A model generated the notes under the pieces. The model saw nothing but the letters and a program-made list of their open reading frames with translations, had not been told where the DNA came from and searched no databases. Both the position numbers and the translations under genes were made by a program. From contig QNDZ01000084.1 of the NCBI GenBank assembly GCA_003646055.1, positions 1 through 7,169 of the forward strand: 7,169 bases of DNA, given 5' to 3'. Each line of letters begins with the position of its first letter. Within the stretch, counting starts at the first letter, position 1. This document shows positions 6,941-7,169 of the stretch, piece by piece. This stretch comes from a bacterium. GTDB lineage: Bacteria > Hydrothermota > UBA3072 > B12-G15.

Positions 6941-7109
6941 ATTGATAAGAAGCGGTATTGATAGACCGTACAAACAGAAAAGAACCCTTCATGCACTTGG
7001 CCTGAGGAAACTTCACAGGGTTGTAATTCTTCCTGATAATCCTCAGGTTAGAGGAATGATTGAGAAGGTTAAACACCTTGTAAAAGTGGAGGAGATAGAT
7101 GGGAATTGA
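6921..7109 (+). CDS. rpmD: 50S ribosomal protein L30 (GTG start)
   Basis: L30 is a small large-subunit protein binding 23S rRNA domain II. The 62 residues fit the family: [20 protein letters not shown], then [26 protein letters not shown] and the closing [11 protein letters not shown] 6921 is chosen since GGAGG at 6906-6910 is ten bases away; ATG 6927, two codons later, would leave sixteen bases, which is too far. With GTG 6921 the gene overlaps rpsE by 20 bases in another frame, and with ATG 6927 by 14. Presence of L30 is informative, as it is missing from Candidate Phyla Radiation bacteria and cyanobacteria. Its end overlaps rplO by 11 bases. Confidence 0.96.
   Translation: MKMLKVELIRSGIDRPYKQKRTLHALGLRKLHRVVILPDNPQVRGMIEKVKHLVKVEEIDGN
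7088..7092 (+). promoter_or_regulatory. Shine-Dalgarno for rplO inside rpmD
   Basis: GGAGG within the last codons of rpmD, six bases from ATG 7099. It confirms an rplO start upstream of the rpmD stop. Confidence 0.8.
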
Positions 7110-7169
7110 ACTCTGGGATTTAAAGCCACCAAAGGGAGCAGTAAAGAAGAAGAGAAGGGTTGGAAGAGG
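7099..7169 (+). CDS. rplO: 50S ribosomal protein L15, N-terminal fragment (3' end outside window)
   Basis: L15 is a late-assembling large-subunit protein that contacts many 23S rRNA domains. Only 23 complete codons are visible: [18 protein letters not shown] followed by RRVGR. The pattern L-x-DLKP-x-x-G-(basic)-RVGRG is the well-known L15 N-terminus, and rplO is the expected gene after rpmD. The ATG at 7099 is six bases from GGAGG (7088-7092) within rpmD. The reading frame stays open to the window edge, as expected for a gene of about 145 codons. The 11-base overlap with rpmD suggests coupled translation. The fragment is short, but context makes the call firm. Confidence 0.94.
   Translation, partial: MGIELWDLKPPKGAVKKKRRVGR

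Noticed and set aside
1..7169. Candidate Phyla Radiation, archaeal or alternative-code origin
   Set aside because: rpmD is present, which argues against Candidate Phyla Radiation; protein types and gene order are bacterial, not archaeal; and TGA is used as a stop throughout.
1..7169. An inserted or unknown gene, mobile element, CRISPR array, RNA gene or novel system within the cluster
   Set aside because: Every base beyond short spacers is accounted for by canonical ribosomal genes in canonical order. No direct or inverted repeats, tRNA-like segments or foreign-looking stretches were seen.

Overview
The window is one uninterrupted stretch of a bacterial ribosomal-protein gene cluster. It holds the distal part of the S10 operon joined directly to most of the spc operon, all on the + strand. 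In order it carries the 3' end of rplD (L4), rplW (L23), rplB (L2), rpsS (S19), rplV (L22), rpsC (S3), rplP (L16), rpmC (L29), rpsQ (S17), rplN (L14), rplX (L24), rplE (L5), rpsN (S14, zinc type), rpsH (S8), rplF (L6), rplR (L18), rpsE (S5), rpmD (L30) and the 5' end of rplO (L15). Order and content are the canonical bacterial ones; nothing is missing, inserted or broken, and both edges cut through genes.

Organism. The proteins are bacterial in type, not archaeal or eukaryotic. Base composition looks roughly low-40s % GC (estimated by eye). Arginine is mostly AGG/AGA, isoleucine ATA is frequent, and the coding strand is rich in purines, a pattern often seen in thermophiles and in several uncultured phyla. 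S14 is the short four-cysteine form and L24 has a four-cysteine tail. The presence of rpmD argues against Candidate Phyla Radiation bacteria and cyanobacteria, which lack L30. TGA ends 10 of the 18 complete reading-frame ends, so the standard bacterial code applies. I cannot name the phylum with confidence.

Layout. Positions 2-3625 are the S10 part (rplD to rpsQ) and 3622-7169 the spc part (rplN to rplO). The two are fused by a 4-base ATGA overlap, leaving no room for the separate spc promoter known in E. coli. Of 18 gene junctions, nine overlap (by 1, 4, 11 or 20 bases) and the largest gap is 13 bases. No promoter, terminator, RNA gene, repeat or mobile element is visible. Almost every start has a purine-rich Shine-Dalgarno sequence, usually inside the preceding gene, which implies polycistronic transcription with translational coupling.

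Function. The products are early-assembling or core ribosomal proteins of both subunits: L2, L16 and L14 around the peptidyl-transferase and subunit-interface regions; L4 and L22 lining the peptide exit tunnel; L23, L24 and L29 around its mouth; L5, L18 and L30 near 5S rRNA or the central protuberance; S3, S14 and S19 in the 30S head; S5, S8 and S17 in the body. Co-expression gives matched amounts for assembly.

I found no novel system here. The points worth a second look are small: residue changes in normally conserved spots of L22, L2 and S5, the full S10-spc fusion, and the codon usage.
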